The translations under genes and the position numbers were made by a program. 64,000 nt of DNA from Callorhinus ursinus (lineage: Eukaryota; Chordata; Mammalia; Carnivora; Otariidae): NCBI RefSeq assembly GCF_003265705.1, contig NW_020313005.1:12668402-12732401 (forward strand), written 5' to 3'. This document shows, piece after piece, positions 1-12,324 of the stretch. Each line of letters opens with the position of its first letter. Positions within the stretch are counted from its first letter, which is position 1. Below the pieces are notes generated by a model that saw only the letters and a list, made by a program, of their open reading frames with translations, made no database searches and had not been told where the DNA came from.

Positions 1-1164
1 ACATGGTTCAGTAAAGTGTGATCTCTCTCCTTTAGACCTCCTAAACAAGATAGATTTTTAAATAACTGTTTAATGTAATGTGTTATAGTACTGAGACATT
101 GTACTGTTGAGAGAAGTAAACTGTGGAAGGGAAATTTGAATTATTAACCAAGTATGTCATTGGCAGAAAGACTTAATGTTCAATTGAATTTATTACTAAG
201 TACATTATTAAAAGTTATTCAATCAACTCATATAAGGTAAGGTAATAATCTAACTGATAATTTCTAAATTACCCTAAAATCAAACTTTTTATCATCATAT
301 ACCTTACACATCTGCAAAACCAAAAGAATTAACTATCTTGAAGCAAAATTACCTAAAATAATTTAGAATACATTAACATGTGAAGATATAACATTATACT
401 AAGCAGTTCAAGGATTTCATATTAATAAGCCTAACTGAAACTATAAAATATCTTATCCTTTTTAACTGTTGACAGCCCCACAAATAAATAAGGCATACTG
501 ACAAATTTTTTTAAATACTTATCAAATACAGTGATAGTATTTTACACAAGCATTTCTGAAATCTGCAGTCTAATTGCCACTGTCCATCATTTAAGTAGTA
601 AGGAATACTGAAGGACTGGCTTTTCTGAAGTAAGAGACTTGTGACATACTTTACTCACTGTCCATCACAACCATAATGATTCTGAACGGGCTACTGCAAT
701 GTCTTTAGTGTTTAAAATAAGTTTAGCTGGTTAGCATGGAACACTACATCAAAAACTAATGATGTATGGTGATTAACATAACATAATAAAATCAAAAAAT
801 AAGTTTAGCTAGTGTTAGAGATGCAAGCATTTCAATAAGATGTTTCTATTTGTTTTTAAGAGTACTCAAAAGACATTAAAAATCACTTTTTCTTAGCTAA
901 TTTTTTTGGGGGGAAGGGGGTGCCTGGTTGCCACATATTGTCTCATACCAAAATTCTGACTGGAATAATCCTTTGGTGTGTTTATTTTTATATTCTAGAT
1001 ATTGATATATAAATACCTTTAGAGAATATTTCACAGGTTAAATATCAATGAATACTTTTTGTACACATCTTTTTGTGTCCTGTGAATAACTATAAGAAAG
1101 TAATTAAGGAGTAGTTATCCTAAATATGTAGAGGTGAACATTAAACATAGTTCGTATTAATTAT

Positions 1165-2178
1165 TTTTGCTGCAAAATGAATCACTCAAAGCTTAGTGAC
1201 TTCAAACCATCATTTATTTAGCTCATGATTTTATAAATTAGCAATTTGAGCTAAACTCATGGTCTCAGCAAGAATCATTCATGTATCTGTAGTCTGCTGC
1301 TAGTCAACTTTGAGGCACTAATGTTAATGGGTCAGCTGGCTACTGCCTAGGGTAACAGGGGCAAACGGGCTACATGTTTCTTATCATCCAATAGGCTAGC
1401 CCAGGCTTGTTCACATAGAGGTCTCACAGTTCCAAGGTCCAAGAGCAGAAGCATCATGATCCCTTAGGTCTAGGCTCAGGACTTGTTCAATATCAGTTCT
1501 GTCACATTCTATTATAAGGCCATATTGGATTCAAAGTATAAGGAAACAAACTCCTGCTGGGAAGAACTGCAATATATATATATATATTTTTTTTTATGAA
1601 GAACTGCAAAATATTGCAGGCATTTTTGCAATCCCCCACCATCCCTTGTCCTCTGGCCATGATTTTTTACATTTCTTCAGCTTGCTTTCCAGGATCCACA
1701 AAAGTCTCATTCAATTCCAATTCCAATTTCTGTTTTGTTGGCTTTTGCTGCAAAAAGAATTTCACAAAAATTATGACCCAATTCTATGGATCAGTAATTT
1801 GTGCTGGGCTTAGTTGTTTTTTCTGCTCATCTCACATGGCTCATATATGCATCTGCAGTCAGCTATCAGGTCAACTAGGAGTTGTCTGGGGGAAGATAGC
1901 TAGGATGTTATGTCTCTACTCTAAGAGGTCTCCCACCCTATAGCAGGCCAACTCAGGTTATGCCATATGGTTGTTATAGGTTCCAAAAGAGCAATCTCCA
2001 ATGCACATGCACATTGCAAGCATCTGTTTGTTCCATGTTTGCTAATGTCTCATTGACTAATGCAAGTCACTTCATGAGGTACAGTGAGTATGAGAGGGGG
2101 TTGCCTAGGGGTGTGGATCCAAGAAGGCATGAAAACTTTGGGGCCATTACTGCAACAGTCTACCACACAGTCTAAACA
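1165..2178. mobile_element. Ancient interspersed repeat, family not assigned
   Basis: The stretch opens tgctgcaaaatgaatcactc, aaagcttagtgacttcaaac, passes ggctagcccaggcttgttc and atgtttgctaatgtctcatt, and ends cagtctaccacacag. This order is shared by a common mammalian repeat that I recognise but cannot name. Frames at 1596-1943 and 1960-2175 come from it. Confidence 0.6.
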
Positions 2179-2221
2179 ATTATCGGGGCCAAATGATTCT
2201 TAACTTCGACTATGATATCAT

Positions 2222-2625
2222 TTTTTTTACATTGTTTTTTCTTTTTTTATTATTGTAGTATAGTTGGCATATAATGTTATATTAGTTTCAGGTGTACAAC
2301 ATAGTGATTCAACAATTCGATACATTACTCAACACTCACCACCATAAATGTAGTCACCATACATTATGACATAATTACTGACTATATTCCCTATGCCGTA
2401 CTTTTTCCTCTCCATGAGTTATTTATAAGTGGAAGTTTTTTTTTATTATTTTTTTAAATTTAAATTCAATTAGCCAACACACAGTACATCATTAATTTTT
2501 GATGTAGTGTTCAATTAGTGGCGTATAACTGGAAGTTTGTATTTCTTTTCTTTTTTTTTAATTTTTTATTGTTATGTTAATCACCATACATTACATCATT
2601 AGTTTTTGATGCAGTGTTATCATTT
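2222..2625 (-). mobile_element. Stack of three antisense L1 3' ends
   Basis: Three 5'-truncated L1 tails lie on the minus strand. The oldest (from about 2222) has the motif gtatagttggcatataat and ttcaggtgtacaacatagtg. A second (about 2439-2523) is inserted in it, flanked by tataagtggaagttt (2424-2438) and tataactggaagttt (2524-2538), with one mismatch. A third tail (about 2553-2622) reads tgttaatcaccatacattac, then catcattagtttttgatg. Each begins with a poly-T run, the complement of its poly(A). Confidence 0.75.
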
Positions 2626-4160
2626 TTAAGACAAAACTAAAAGCTAGATCATACATGTGGTATTCTGTAGGGGAAAAATGAGCATTAAGAAACATAATCA
2701 TTTGCACAACACTAAAATAATATGCTGTCACTACCAACACAAAGTATATCAACTGCTCTACGTAGTCACTCTCTGAATTGATTCTTTTTTATTGAATTAA
2801 GTTAATTCAAAGAGCTTGATCTGGCTATACAAAGTAATTTTTCTATTTTATTTGGCTTGTGTTCTCTTTTTTAAAGTATTAGGAAATTTTAAAACTTTAC
2901 CTGTTAATAGAAAATTGGCAACAGTTAGAACAAAAGAAATTAACAGAGAAATATTAATTGTTCAATTAAAAATGAATTAATTGGCATGTCAGGAAAATAG
3001 CATATTCTGAAGATAATTATAATATTTGCTATCTTATCTGTCCTAAAATAATCACTGTTAAATGTCTCTTCCAAAAATTGGTGGTAGTGACTTTTGTGCT
3101 TAGTTATATTTTGATAAGAGCAAAAGCATATATATGACTAATTAATGCTGAAAAGATTATGAATATATCCAAAAAGAGGAAAATACTGAATATTCCAAAC
3201 CCAAAATAAATTCATAGGCTGTTTTAGCCAACATTTCCAGTTGTTGGTTGGTATCATAATTTTTATGCACGGTTGGTATCATTATTTTTGTTATCATTGA
3301 TTTTGCTACAGCTTAAACTGTTGAAGAGAATGGAAATATTTATAAAACTGCTCACTATCTAAAATTAAATGAAGAGCTTATCCTATAAAGCTATAATAAC
3401 AGTAGACTAATCCAAGGAAAATAGTAAAGGTGAAAAAATTAGTTCAACTTCATATCATTTTCAAGTTATACATTTAATAATTGTTTCATATGAAATGTAT
3501 CAATATGGAACTTCCAAAATATATTTGAAGATAAATACAAAGATGACTAAGGTATATTAAAACATGCAAAACATGACAAAGGTTATAATTAGTATAGTGC
3601 ACATTAGACAGTTTTGTTGAAGTTGTAACTCAAAGGTGAAGGTTCCATCTGTGAGCATAATGGCAGAAAATTAACTTTCCATGAGGTTGATTTTTTAGCT
3701 GGTAACACCAAAGAATATCATGAATACCATCAAAGTCCTTCAGGAAATCCTCCAAGAATTTATTTAGTAATGATTATAATCTCAATATATGAAATCAAAG
3801 GGACCTGAAAAATAAATTCAACTGGATGGCTTAATATACCAGAAGATAACTCAAAAATAGGTTGTGTATGGGTCTACATAAAAATCCCATCTGCAGCCAA
3901 AATAAATTTAAAGAAACATAACTGAATATTTTTAGATGGTTGACACATAGTACAATGTTCTTGAGCAAGCCAAAAATAATATTAACTTTATCAGCTTGGA
4001 ACACCCTAGTGACATCAAGTTCCAGTCAAATCTGAAGATCTGAAAAACAGTTATAAAATGTCATCTTCCATGTGTCTAGAAATTCTTAACCAGCCACTGA
4101 GGTCTCACCTAGCATCATAAGTTTTACATTTACTATGTCATCAATATTACCCACCAGGAG
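2626..4160. other. Intronic stretch with no assignable feature
   Basis: AT-rich unique-looking sequence. A small local duplication of ttggtatcat occurs near 3238-3290. No frame or family signal seen. Confidence 0.6.
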
Positions 4161-4364
4161 TTTTTTTTTTTTTAAGATTTTATTTATTTCTTTATTTATT
4201 TGAGAGAGAGAGAGCGCACAACAGGGAGGAGGGGCAAATAGAGAGGGACAAGCGGACTCCTCGTTAAGCAAGGAGCCCAACATGGGGCTCTATCACAGGA
4301 CCCTTGAGATCATGACCTGAGCCCAAGACAGCCACTTAATCGACTGAGCCACCCAGGTGCCCCG
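4161..4364 (-). mobile_element. Can-SINE, antisense
   Basis: Poly-T, then aagattttatttattt, a GA-rich stretch, and gactgagccacccaggtgcc, the complement of the tRNA-derived head. The flanks (caccaggagttttt and cgccagtatttctt) are only a weak target-duplication match, so this is an older copy. Confidence 0.9.
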
Positions 4365-4869
4365 CGCCAGTATTTCTTAATGTGAAAAGCAAGGTAATAT
4401 GCTTTTGAGGTTTGAATGCAGTTGCCAGCCTTTATACAATTATGCTGGATTGAGCAGCATGGAGAGCAGATAATAGCAAGACAACATTGAAGCATTTTCC
4501 CCAAGATTAACTAAGATATGACCTTTGCAAAGACACTTTAAAAGAATATGGAGAGCAGTATGTCACATGAAACGAACATGACACAGCCATAGATGCTAAC
4601 AGACGACCATAGTGCTAGACCAGTCTGACATTTAGCAAAAGAAAATGTGAAGACTCTGTTAACAGATGCCTCAAGAAGGCATACCGAGTTAAGCTTGTTA
4701 ATATCCGAATATTATACTTTTTATGTTTTCCTCTGTCCTACTATAATCCTAGACAAATCATATATGTACAGGAATATTTTTATTATTTTTCAAATTGAAA
4801 CATTTTAAATATTTGTTCTGTATCTCATTACTCTTATTCAAAAATGCTGAAAATTCTTCATGTTACTTT

Positions 4870-5130
4870 ATATATCTCTAATTCGTTCTTTTCAGTCCAT
4901 GGTATGACTATGCCTTAATTTATTTAGCCATTTCCCTATTAATAAATATTAACTTTGTTTTCTGTTCTGAGACATTTATGAAGAATGGTACAGAAAACAT
5001 CTCTAAACCTTTGCACCCATGTGTATTAACAATGTCTTTTCTATGGCATAGATTTCCAGGAATGGATTGCAGAGTAAAAGAATAAATTATTTTTATTTTA
5101 AATAGTTGCTGCCAGAATTTTCACAGAAAT
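4870..5130 (-). mobile_element. Ancient L1 fragment, antisense
   Basis: atttatttagccatttccct, ttgcacccatgtgtattaac and agatttccaggaatggattg parallel the antisense L1 ORF2 end seen clearly near 40830-41010, at higher divergence. Confidence 0.42.
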
Positions 5131-5788
5131 GACAGAGTATCAAATTATGCTACTTAGTGATATCATGATATAGTAAAAGATTGCTAGATCAGGTTGGGAG
5201 AGGGTTTCAAGAGTTTTTGCTGTGGGCCCAGCTTTGTTCCTACTTAGTTGTATTACATTAGATGAGTAATGTCAACTCTCGGAGTCCTCATCTTCAAAGT
5301 GAAAATGTTAGAGTCATGACTCCTAATGTTCTACCTAATTTTAAAGTTCTGTGACTTTCAAAGACTAAAATCCAAAAAAGTCTCCAGATATGGTATCCAA
5401 TAACAGTGAAATCATTTTTAAAAATTTTAACACATACTAACCATTTTTTCAGGAGGGAACACTGATAGCTATAAAAATCACATTTTTCCTTTATTAAATA
5501 TTGAATACCTACTTGATTAATGGAAGATATCTCAAAGTCTCCTGATGTTCCTAGAATGGGACAAATCTCTATGCTGAAAGAGTTCCAAAATGGAAAAATA
5601 ATCTCAAATCAGAATTCTTCCCTAGGGCTAAGAATATATTTATATATATAATACCTTGATAAATAATAAAAGTTTCCTCTAAAGCTAAATAAAGATTTCC
5701 TCTAAAAGCAACAATAATCTTAGAAAATGAAACAATGTCCTTTTTTCTGGAGAAGAGATCAGCATGCCTTATTTTTTATAACCAGCAT

Positions 5789-5790
<2 letters not shown>

Positions 5791-5824
<34 letters not shown>
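5791..5824. repeat. (AC)17 microsatellite
   Basis: Thirty-four uninterrupted bases of AC. A pure run of this length is usually polymorphic. Confidence 0.98.
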
Positions 5825-5827
<3 letters not shown>

Positions 5828-6231
5828 TTCCACATATAATGAAAAATTCAAGCCCTACTAATGTGAAATCTTTGGACAAAATATATATGATATGCACATG
5901 ATTATTGGTGTTGTTATCAATTCACAGATGTGCAGCTTTGAAGAGTCTTGTAAGTATTCCTTGAAATATCAGAAACTGTATTACATAAAGAAGAGTGATA
6001 AGTGGTAGAACGTGATGATTTTTAAGATTTTGAGTAAAGTCTGATTTTTATATGTTAAATAATTGGTGAATTTTCATTCATAAAATTGCAAATCCTTGTT
6101 ATTAAAAATGAATTTTCTGTGATAAAATGTCTTGACTGGCTTTCAAAATGTCAGTTGAATTTGACAGAAAGTCCTTGACCTTGAACTTTTCATAGTTGGC
6201 TTTTGATTGACACATTTATTCAATTCGACCT

Positions 6232-6465
6232 TTTTTTTTAAGATTTTATTTGTTTATTTGACAGAGAGAGAGAGATAGTGAGAGAAGGAACACAAGCAGG
6301 GGGAGTGGGAGAGGGAGAAGCAGGCTTCCTGCCGAGCAGGGAGCCCGATGTGGGGCTCGATGTGGGGCTCGATGTGGGGCTCGATGTGGGGCTCGATCCC
6401 AGGACCCTGGGATCATGACCAGAGCCGGAGGCATATGCTTAACGACTGAGCCACCCAGGCACCGC
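6232..6465 (-). mobile_element. Can-SINE, antisense, with internal 12-bp repeat expansion
   Basis: A standard SINE body with head complement gactgagccacccaggcacc. The unit gatgtggggctc occurs four times in a row at 6347-6394, where most copies have one. Target duplication tcaattcgacctttt (6220-6234) and tcaatttgatctttt (6466-6480) differ at two bases. The body is the GTGTTC...CTGTC subtype. Confidence 0.92.
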
Positions 6466-8259
6466 TCAATTTGATCTTTTAACAGAACTATTCTTCTGTT
6501 TGAATCTTCATTGGAAGATTGTTGTTGTAGCTCACAATCTAAGCAATAGTTTGAATAGTCTTTTCTGACGTTGATGTGTTTAAATTCGCTAAATTCTAAG
6601 TATTTTTGATGTTGATGAGAATCTTCATGACTGTGAAAGAAAATGCTTAAATGGATGCTGTGACCCAAATTGCCTTCTTTTACAGTGAAGTACTTTTTCA
6701 GTAAGAAACTTGTTCCTAAACATTAGTTACTATCAAATTAGGCTAGGAGAAGAATAGTATCTCTTCATGAAACCCATAGTGGAAATAATACAGCTACTTG
6801 TTGAAGATTGTACTTGTTAAAATACTTACTAATATTGAAATAAAATGTGAATGCCTGAAAACTTGAATTTTGAAGGAAAACTTGGAACAGCTATATATTT
6901 AACTGGCAAATTCATCTTTAGAAATTCTTATATAAAATTAATTATTCCACTTGGAATATTATTATGTTTTTGCAAAAAGTTTAGGTATAAAACTTTCTCC
7001 ACTATTCTTGCTCATTTTTTCTTTCAAACTGTCACACATTCCATAGCAATGATTCCATAATAAACCATATTTTTTCCATATATGCGAAGAGGCTTTATGT
7101 GCCAGACACTGGTATATTAGTGAACTGAATATCATCTTTATTTACCATATTTATTTATAAGAATGAATTCCAATTATGGTTGATTCTCACAAGATCAAAA
7201 TATAGTTAAAAATGCCTTTAGGGTGATATTTACTCAGTGGATACAAAGTCCTTTTCTTTTTTTAGTCCATTTATAGCTCAAGAAGATGAAATGAGAAATA
7301 AGTTTGTTTTTCAACCCAGAAAGTTCTAGGTTGGAAACACTTCCTCTAACTTCTCCCTGAGGATAGTCTTTTTTTTTTTAATTAAGTCACTTCTCTTATA
7401 CATTACCACAGATAACTAAAAGAAGCCGTCAGTCAACACTTTCAATACTCATCTTCCTTATAAATGTCCTTAATTCGATCCATAATTTCATTAGAAACCT
7501 TTTTGTATATTCCACATTACCACAGGCAAGGGTTTTGCTAATTTTTCTGCCAGTTCATAACTGAAGTACTTTTGTTCCAGCCTCTAATTGCAATCTCCTC
7601 AATGTTTTCCCAATCTCCATTAAGTTTCTTTGGGTTCTTCCCTGTCTTGAACTGGGGGTCTGGACATCGTGGGAAAATATTCTGGTATAAACAAAGGGTC
7701 TTATACCCACACACTTGGGATCTTTACCTGAGGACATACTTTATTTGTAGTACCCTGGATTGATGCTTGCCAAGGCCATTTCTCACTTTGCTATTCCTTT
7801 ACCCTTGGGTGAGACTGAAGATGAGAAGTAGTTTGGTTTTTGAATCTAGAGTCCTGGCTTCTTCAAATTTCCTCAGTATTCTGCTTCAGAAATGAGTGAT
7901 TCTCTCTTTTCAGTTCATTTTTTCTGTACTCATACCTTATTTTATATAGCTAAAAGAAACCTTTTGGTACTTTTAATTTTCTTCCTGAAAATATCCCCTT
8001 AAGCAAATTCAAAGTTTGTTCACCACGAATAATGTGTTGTTCACATTATCTCAGATGACTGTATTGCCAATCTTTTCCAGCACTGCATGAAGTTTCATCT
8101 TTTCTTCAGTATCCTATAACAGTTTCTTCACTCTTTGTCAAACCTTTATCAATAGTCTCCTTGAGATCCTTCCAGCTATCATTCATACTGTCCTCATGGC
8201 CTCTGAAAATAACCCCAAAGCCAATACCACATGTTTAGATTTGAGTTACAGCAGCCCCA

Positions 8260-8958
8260 CTTCTAGGTACCAAATTATTTTATGGTTATTCACTGCCATA
8301 CAAGAAGGCACTCCAAAACTTAGTGTTATAAAATGACAACTATTTTGTGCTGCTCACAATTTTGTGGGTCAGGATATCAGGCATTTGCTGTTATTTAACA
8401 GCAAGGATGGCCTGTTTGAAACCCAAGGATGGCTTGAATCTGTCCCACAAGGGCTGAGCCTTTAGCTGGGGTGGCCAAGTGGCTGGAGATGGCCTTTAGG
8501 TCAGTAAGTACTATGTGTCTTAAGCCTCCATTCTGGCTGTTAGATGGATTCCCAGTTCTGCCAGGGCTAGAATGCCCAAGATGATTTTTTTGCTCACAAG
8601 TCAAGTGGCTGGGCTAGAATGGTTAAAACTTGGAATCTCTGGACTTCTCTCTTTCACCATGAAGTCTCTCCACATAAATAGCTTAGCCTTTTTTATAGGA
8701 TGACAGCATCAGGAGAGTGTGACTTTTTAAATGACAGCTGGCTTTCCCCAGAAAAAAAATGTCCCAGGGGGCCTAGGAAGAAGTTGCAAGTCTTCTTATG
8801 ATATAGCCACAGAATTTCCAAGACATCATTTCTGTCATATTCTATTAATAAAAAAGTCACTGAGACCAGTCCAGATTCAGGCACTAGGAAATTTGACTTC
8901 ACCTCTCAATAGAACAAGTACAAAAATCTATGTGAACACCTTTAGTCTACCACAGTAA
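8260..8958. mobile_element. Ancient repeat related to the one at 1165-2178
   Basis: It opens accaaattattttatggtta, then ccaaaacttagtgttataaa and aattttgtgggtcaggatat, and closes ttagtctaccacagtaa, the same start and end logic as 1165-2178. The 1 kb before it (about 7250-8250) also looks repeat-derived, with two related halves, but I cannot assign it. Confidence 0.5.
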
Positions 8959-10386
8959 ACAAGAAGCTAAGTCCTAGGCCTAATAAGTTTTTTGAGCAAC
9001 AATACATGCAAAAGGTGTCACCATAAAGCACAGAAACCAATGTAGTATAATACAGATTGTGAGAGATTTGCTACAGTATAGTATTATGGTTAGCCATAAT
9101 AAAATAGAATAGATCTCACCATTGACTCGGTGAAAATTTTAAATACCTCTAAGTGCAATGTCTTCCTGAAAAGGAAAAGGGATAACTTACAGGAAAGAAT
9201 AAACATTAGCAGGGCAGAAGTGAAGAGAATCTCAAGATACTAAATTTAATTCATAATAGAGCATTAAAGCATTAAAGCTCCATTACAATTATTGGCAGAT
9301 ATTTTACTGTAGAGAGAGGTTGGGGATCAAAAGGCAGGGGTAGAATCCATGCCCCAGAAGGAGTAATAGTTAAGATCATAAACAAATATGTCATTAACCA
9401 ATGACAGGGAGAAGAGAGAAAAAGAAGCAGTAGATTAGAGCAAGTAGATCTCTTCTGGTTTAGTCTTCCAGACTCAGTATTAGCTTCCCTGGCCTCCCCC
9501 ATCATGCCAGAGAACCAGGATGATAAATTGCTTGAATCTAAGTGACCCAAGTAAAACAAAGACAGGCAAACAAAGTGGCCTCATTCCAGACTCATTCCTA
9601 AAGTTCTGTGTGAAAATCAATGAAACACAGAGTGGTCTACCATATGCCTGGCACTTTAGGACTTTAAAACAATACCAGATCAATACTAGTCCTAACTGAT
9701 GAGTGAGATGAGAGCTACTATATTCTGTATGCTTGGGCTTTGCTGATTTCAGGGAAGAAATAGAAATCCCACAGAGAGTTGTCTGATCACTCTTTCCCAT
9801 AGCCAGTATGGGACTAGACTTGCATGCAGATATTGACTATGCTGCAATGTAAAATCAGTAGCAGAACAAAATTCAGTGTGGAAACCTGTATATGATAGTG
9901 TAACAAAATAGTGTTGACCTTAAAGGATAAACTGAGAATGAGACTAGAAAAAAGAGAACAGAAACATTGATGTATCAGTAAAATATTGACCCATCTAAGT
10001 TATGCACTTAGGTTAGGAAGTCAAGTTTGGTCAATTCTCCTTCAACTAAAGACGTGTCACCATAAACTGCCAATGGCTTTTTTTTTTCAATCATTTGTGG
10101 GTGACCTATAGAAGATTCTCTTGATTCTGGATTAATGATCACAGAAAAGATGAATAATGCCATGAACAAATGAGGTTGATGGGTCATGTATATTATCAGA
10201 AAGGTGATTCTGATATTTCAAAGGGAGATATAGCATTTCATATCTAGATATGGTAGATGAAAGACAGTCATAAAAGAATGCGCTCAGAATAATTCTGTGT
10301 TTTATTTAGAAAACTAATTTCTAATAATTTCATGGTTGTTACTATACCTGAAACCATTTTATTATAATATTTTGACACACTTGCCA

Positions 10387-10502
10387 AATTTTGCTTTAAT
10401 ACTGGTGAATCAAATTACCTACAAGTCTAAGCAGAATAAGGATTAGTTTTACAGGCAGAATAGTAGAATAAAAGAACTCTTGATGAGAGTCAGGTGCCCA
10501 AG
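10387..10502 (+). repeat. Source arm of a 116-bp perfect inverted duplication
   Basis: Every base of this interval reappears in reverse complement at 11614-11729. The right end overlaps the start of a MIR-like stretch. Flanking bases do not match the other copy, so the boundaries are sharp. I infer this is the source because it sits in ordinary intron sequence, whereas the other copy interrupts a tandem array. Confidence 0.93.
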
Positions 10503-10620
10503 GCTCTTCTTTCTCCTCACTTAACTTGCCCTTGAACAAGTCACCTACACCTTTTAGCCCTCAGTTTTCTCAACTGCTGTAGGAATTGGTTAACCAATGA
10601 TTTAACTGTCTTTCCACACT
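10484..10620 (+). mobile_element. MIR-like fragment, sense
   Basis: gagtcaggtgcccaaggc, cccttgaacaagtcaccta and cctcagttttctcaactg fit the first half of MIR. Its first bases lie in the 116-bp duplicated segment. Confidence 0.45.
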
Positions 10621-10652
10621 TAAATCAATATATTATGTGGTGATTTTTTAAA

Positions 10653-10840
10653 AAAGATTTTATTTATTTATTTGAGAGAGAGAGTGAGAGCAGGAGGAAC
10701 AGCAAAGGGAGAGGGACAAGCAGATTCTGTGCTGATGTGGAGCCTGATGAGGGGCTTGATTCCAATACCCTGAGATCATGAGTTGAGCCAAAATCAAGAG
10801 TCAGATGTTCAACTGACTTAGCCACCCAAACACCCTGCAA
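10653..10840 (-). mobile_element. Can-SINE, antisense, diverged
   Basis: Complement of the SINE tail (agattttatttatttatttg), GA tract, and a decayed head (cttagccacccaaacaccc). Flanked by tgattttttaaa at 10641-10652 and 10841-10852. Confidence 0.85.
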
Positions 10841-11497
10841 TGATTTTTTAAATACTATTTACTACTTCAACATATCACATTGCATTATGCCTAGTTGTCT
10901 ACTGCTAATATTGCATTTTGAGTTTCTCAAAGGTATAATTGATCTCTTCTCTTATAGCCTGTGCAGCTCAGATATGATGGATTTTATCTCTTGTAACAAC
11001 TCCAGTCAACTGAAGCTCTGTGTTGAGAAGAATGAATAGGTTGGGTCAAAGCTCAGGCATATTAACTATGAGTAAAGAAGGGTGTAATTTCAAAGGTACC
11101 AAATATTTGCAATTTCCTGCTTAGGCAAAATAGATACTCTAACAAATGATTAGTGAATGAATGAATAATTTTATAATGGTGCATGTGCCATGAGCTCTCA
11201 TAAAATAAAATATGTAGCTGTTATAAAGTTTTATTATTCTGGAGATTTCTTAGTGGTTATGCCATTGCCAACTGTTTACAAAGCACATATTAATGCATGA
11301 ATGAACAAAATTTTTCCTGACTAGTTCTATCATCTGTATGTAACGTCAATGAGAAATAATTTAAGAAGCATAAGCTCAGTGAAAGATAGTTAAGATTATT
11401 CCATTACTAGACAATGGTGTAATTTACTCTAAAGAAAAACATTTATTCTCTATCTTAATTATTATCTTTTTATATCACTATTTTTAACACAAGATTT

Positions 11498-11778
11498 TAG
11501 AAGATGTAATATCTTCTATTTCTATTTTTTTATTATAGAAGATGTGATATCTTCTATTTCTATTTTTTTTTATGCTAGAAGATGTGATATCTTCTATTTC
11601 TATTTTTTTAAGACTTGGGCACCTGACTCTCATCAAGAGTTCTTTTATTCTACTATTCTGCCTGTAAAACTAATCCTTATTCTGCTTAGACTTGTAGGTA
11701 ATTTGATTCACCAGTATTAAAGCAAAATTCTATTTCTATTTTTTTATGTAATATCTTCTATTTCTATTTTTTTATGCA
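11498..11778. repeat. Hairpin-forming tandem array, period 38-40 bp
   Basis: Units begin with tagaagatgtgatatcttc or a close variant at 11498, 11536 and 11576, each followed by a T-rich tail (tctatttctattttttt). In every full unit tagaagat pairs with atcttcta across a 5-nt loop, giving an 8-bp stem. The array is interrupted by the 116-bp insert and resumes at about 11730-11778 with two partial units. Confidence 0.85.
11614..11729 (-). repeat. Inserted arm of the 116-bp inverted duplication, inside a tandem array
   Basis: This is a perfect reverse-complement copy of 10387-10502, placed between units of the tandem array at 11498-11778. There is no poly(A), no target duplication and no transposon end. 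Two T residues at the right junction fit both source and array, a possible microhomology. Confidence 0.93.
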
Positions 11779-11820
11779 TTGAGAAAACCCCAAGTCAATA
11801 TAGAATAGAAAAGAAAATAC

Positions 11821-12143
11821 AGGGATAGCTGGGTAGCTTAGAATGTAGAGCATGCAACTCTTGTTCTCAGGGTTGTAAGTTTGAGCCCCACATTGGGAGT
11901 AGAGTTTACTTTTTTTATTTTTTTAATTTTATTTATTTATTTATTATTTATTTATGTCTGTATGTATTTGAGAGAAAGAGAGAATGAGCGAAGGGAGTTG
12001 GGGGAGAGGGAGAGAATCCCAAGCAGACTCCCCACTCAGTACAGAGCCCCATGCGGGGCTCAATCTCATGACCCTGAGATCATGACTCAAGCCAAAGCTC
12101 AACCAAATGAGCCACCCAGGCCCCCCTGGAGTTTACTTTAAAA
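11821..12143 (+). mobile_element. Older Can-SINE (sense) carrying a nested SINE
   Basis: The head reads gggatagctgggtagcttag, then gagcatgcaactcttg and gagccccacattgggagtag, the short SINEC type with a GTAGAG box. The copy is split at 11912/12129 by an antisense SINE and resumes with gagtttacttt and an A-rich tail. The flanks aagaaaatac and aagaaagatac are its likely target duplication. Confidence 0.8.
11913..12128 (-). mobile_element. Can-SINE, antisense, nested in the older SINE
   Basis: A T-rich and ATTT-rich tail complement, GA tract, and head complement aatgagccacccaggcccc. It is flanked by gagtttacttt at 11902-11912 and 12129-12139, which is host SINE sequence, proving the order of insertion. 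Confidence 0.9.
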
Positions 12144-12324
12144 AAGAAAGATACAAACATTAAAGTAAAGGAAAAATAGATATTTTACAGTTTACAAAGA
12201 GATGTATGCCAACTCCTTGATATTTATTCCAAAGAGCACCATTGCCCAGAATAGGCACATATGCTCCAGGAGACCACAGACAATATTAGTGTGGCTTGGA
12301 GGGTTCAGAACACAGGACCCCACA

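Noticed and set aside
1596..2175. Two consecutive frames (115 and 71 codons) as a small protein pair
   Set aside because: They lie inside an old interspersed repeat with no homology as protein.
9272..9800. Overlapping minus-strand frames of 95 and 106 codons
   Set aside because: No recognisable similarity, and the two frames overlap each other. I see no exon signals.
11498..11778. CRISPR-like array (repeats with dyad symmetry)
   Set aside because: The units differ in length, there are no unique spacers, no cas genes and the host is a mammal. The insert between units is a copy of nearby intron.
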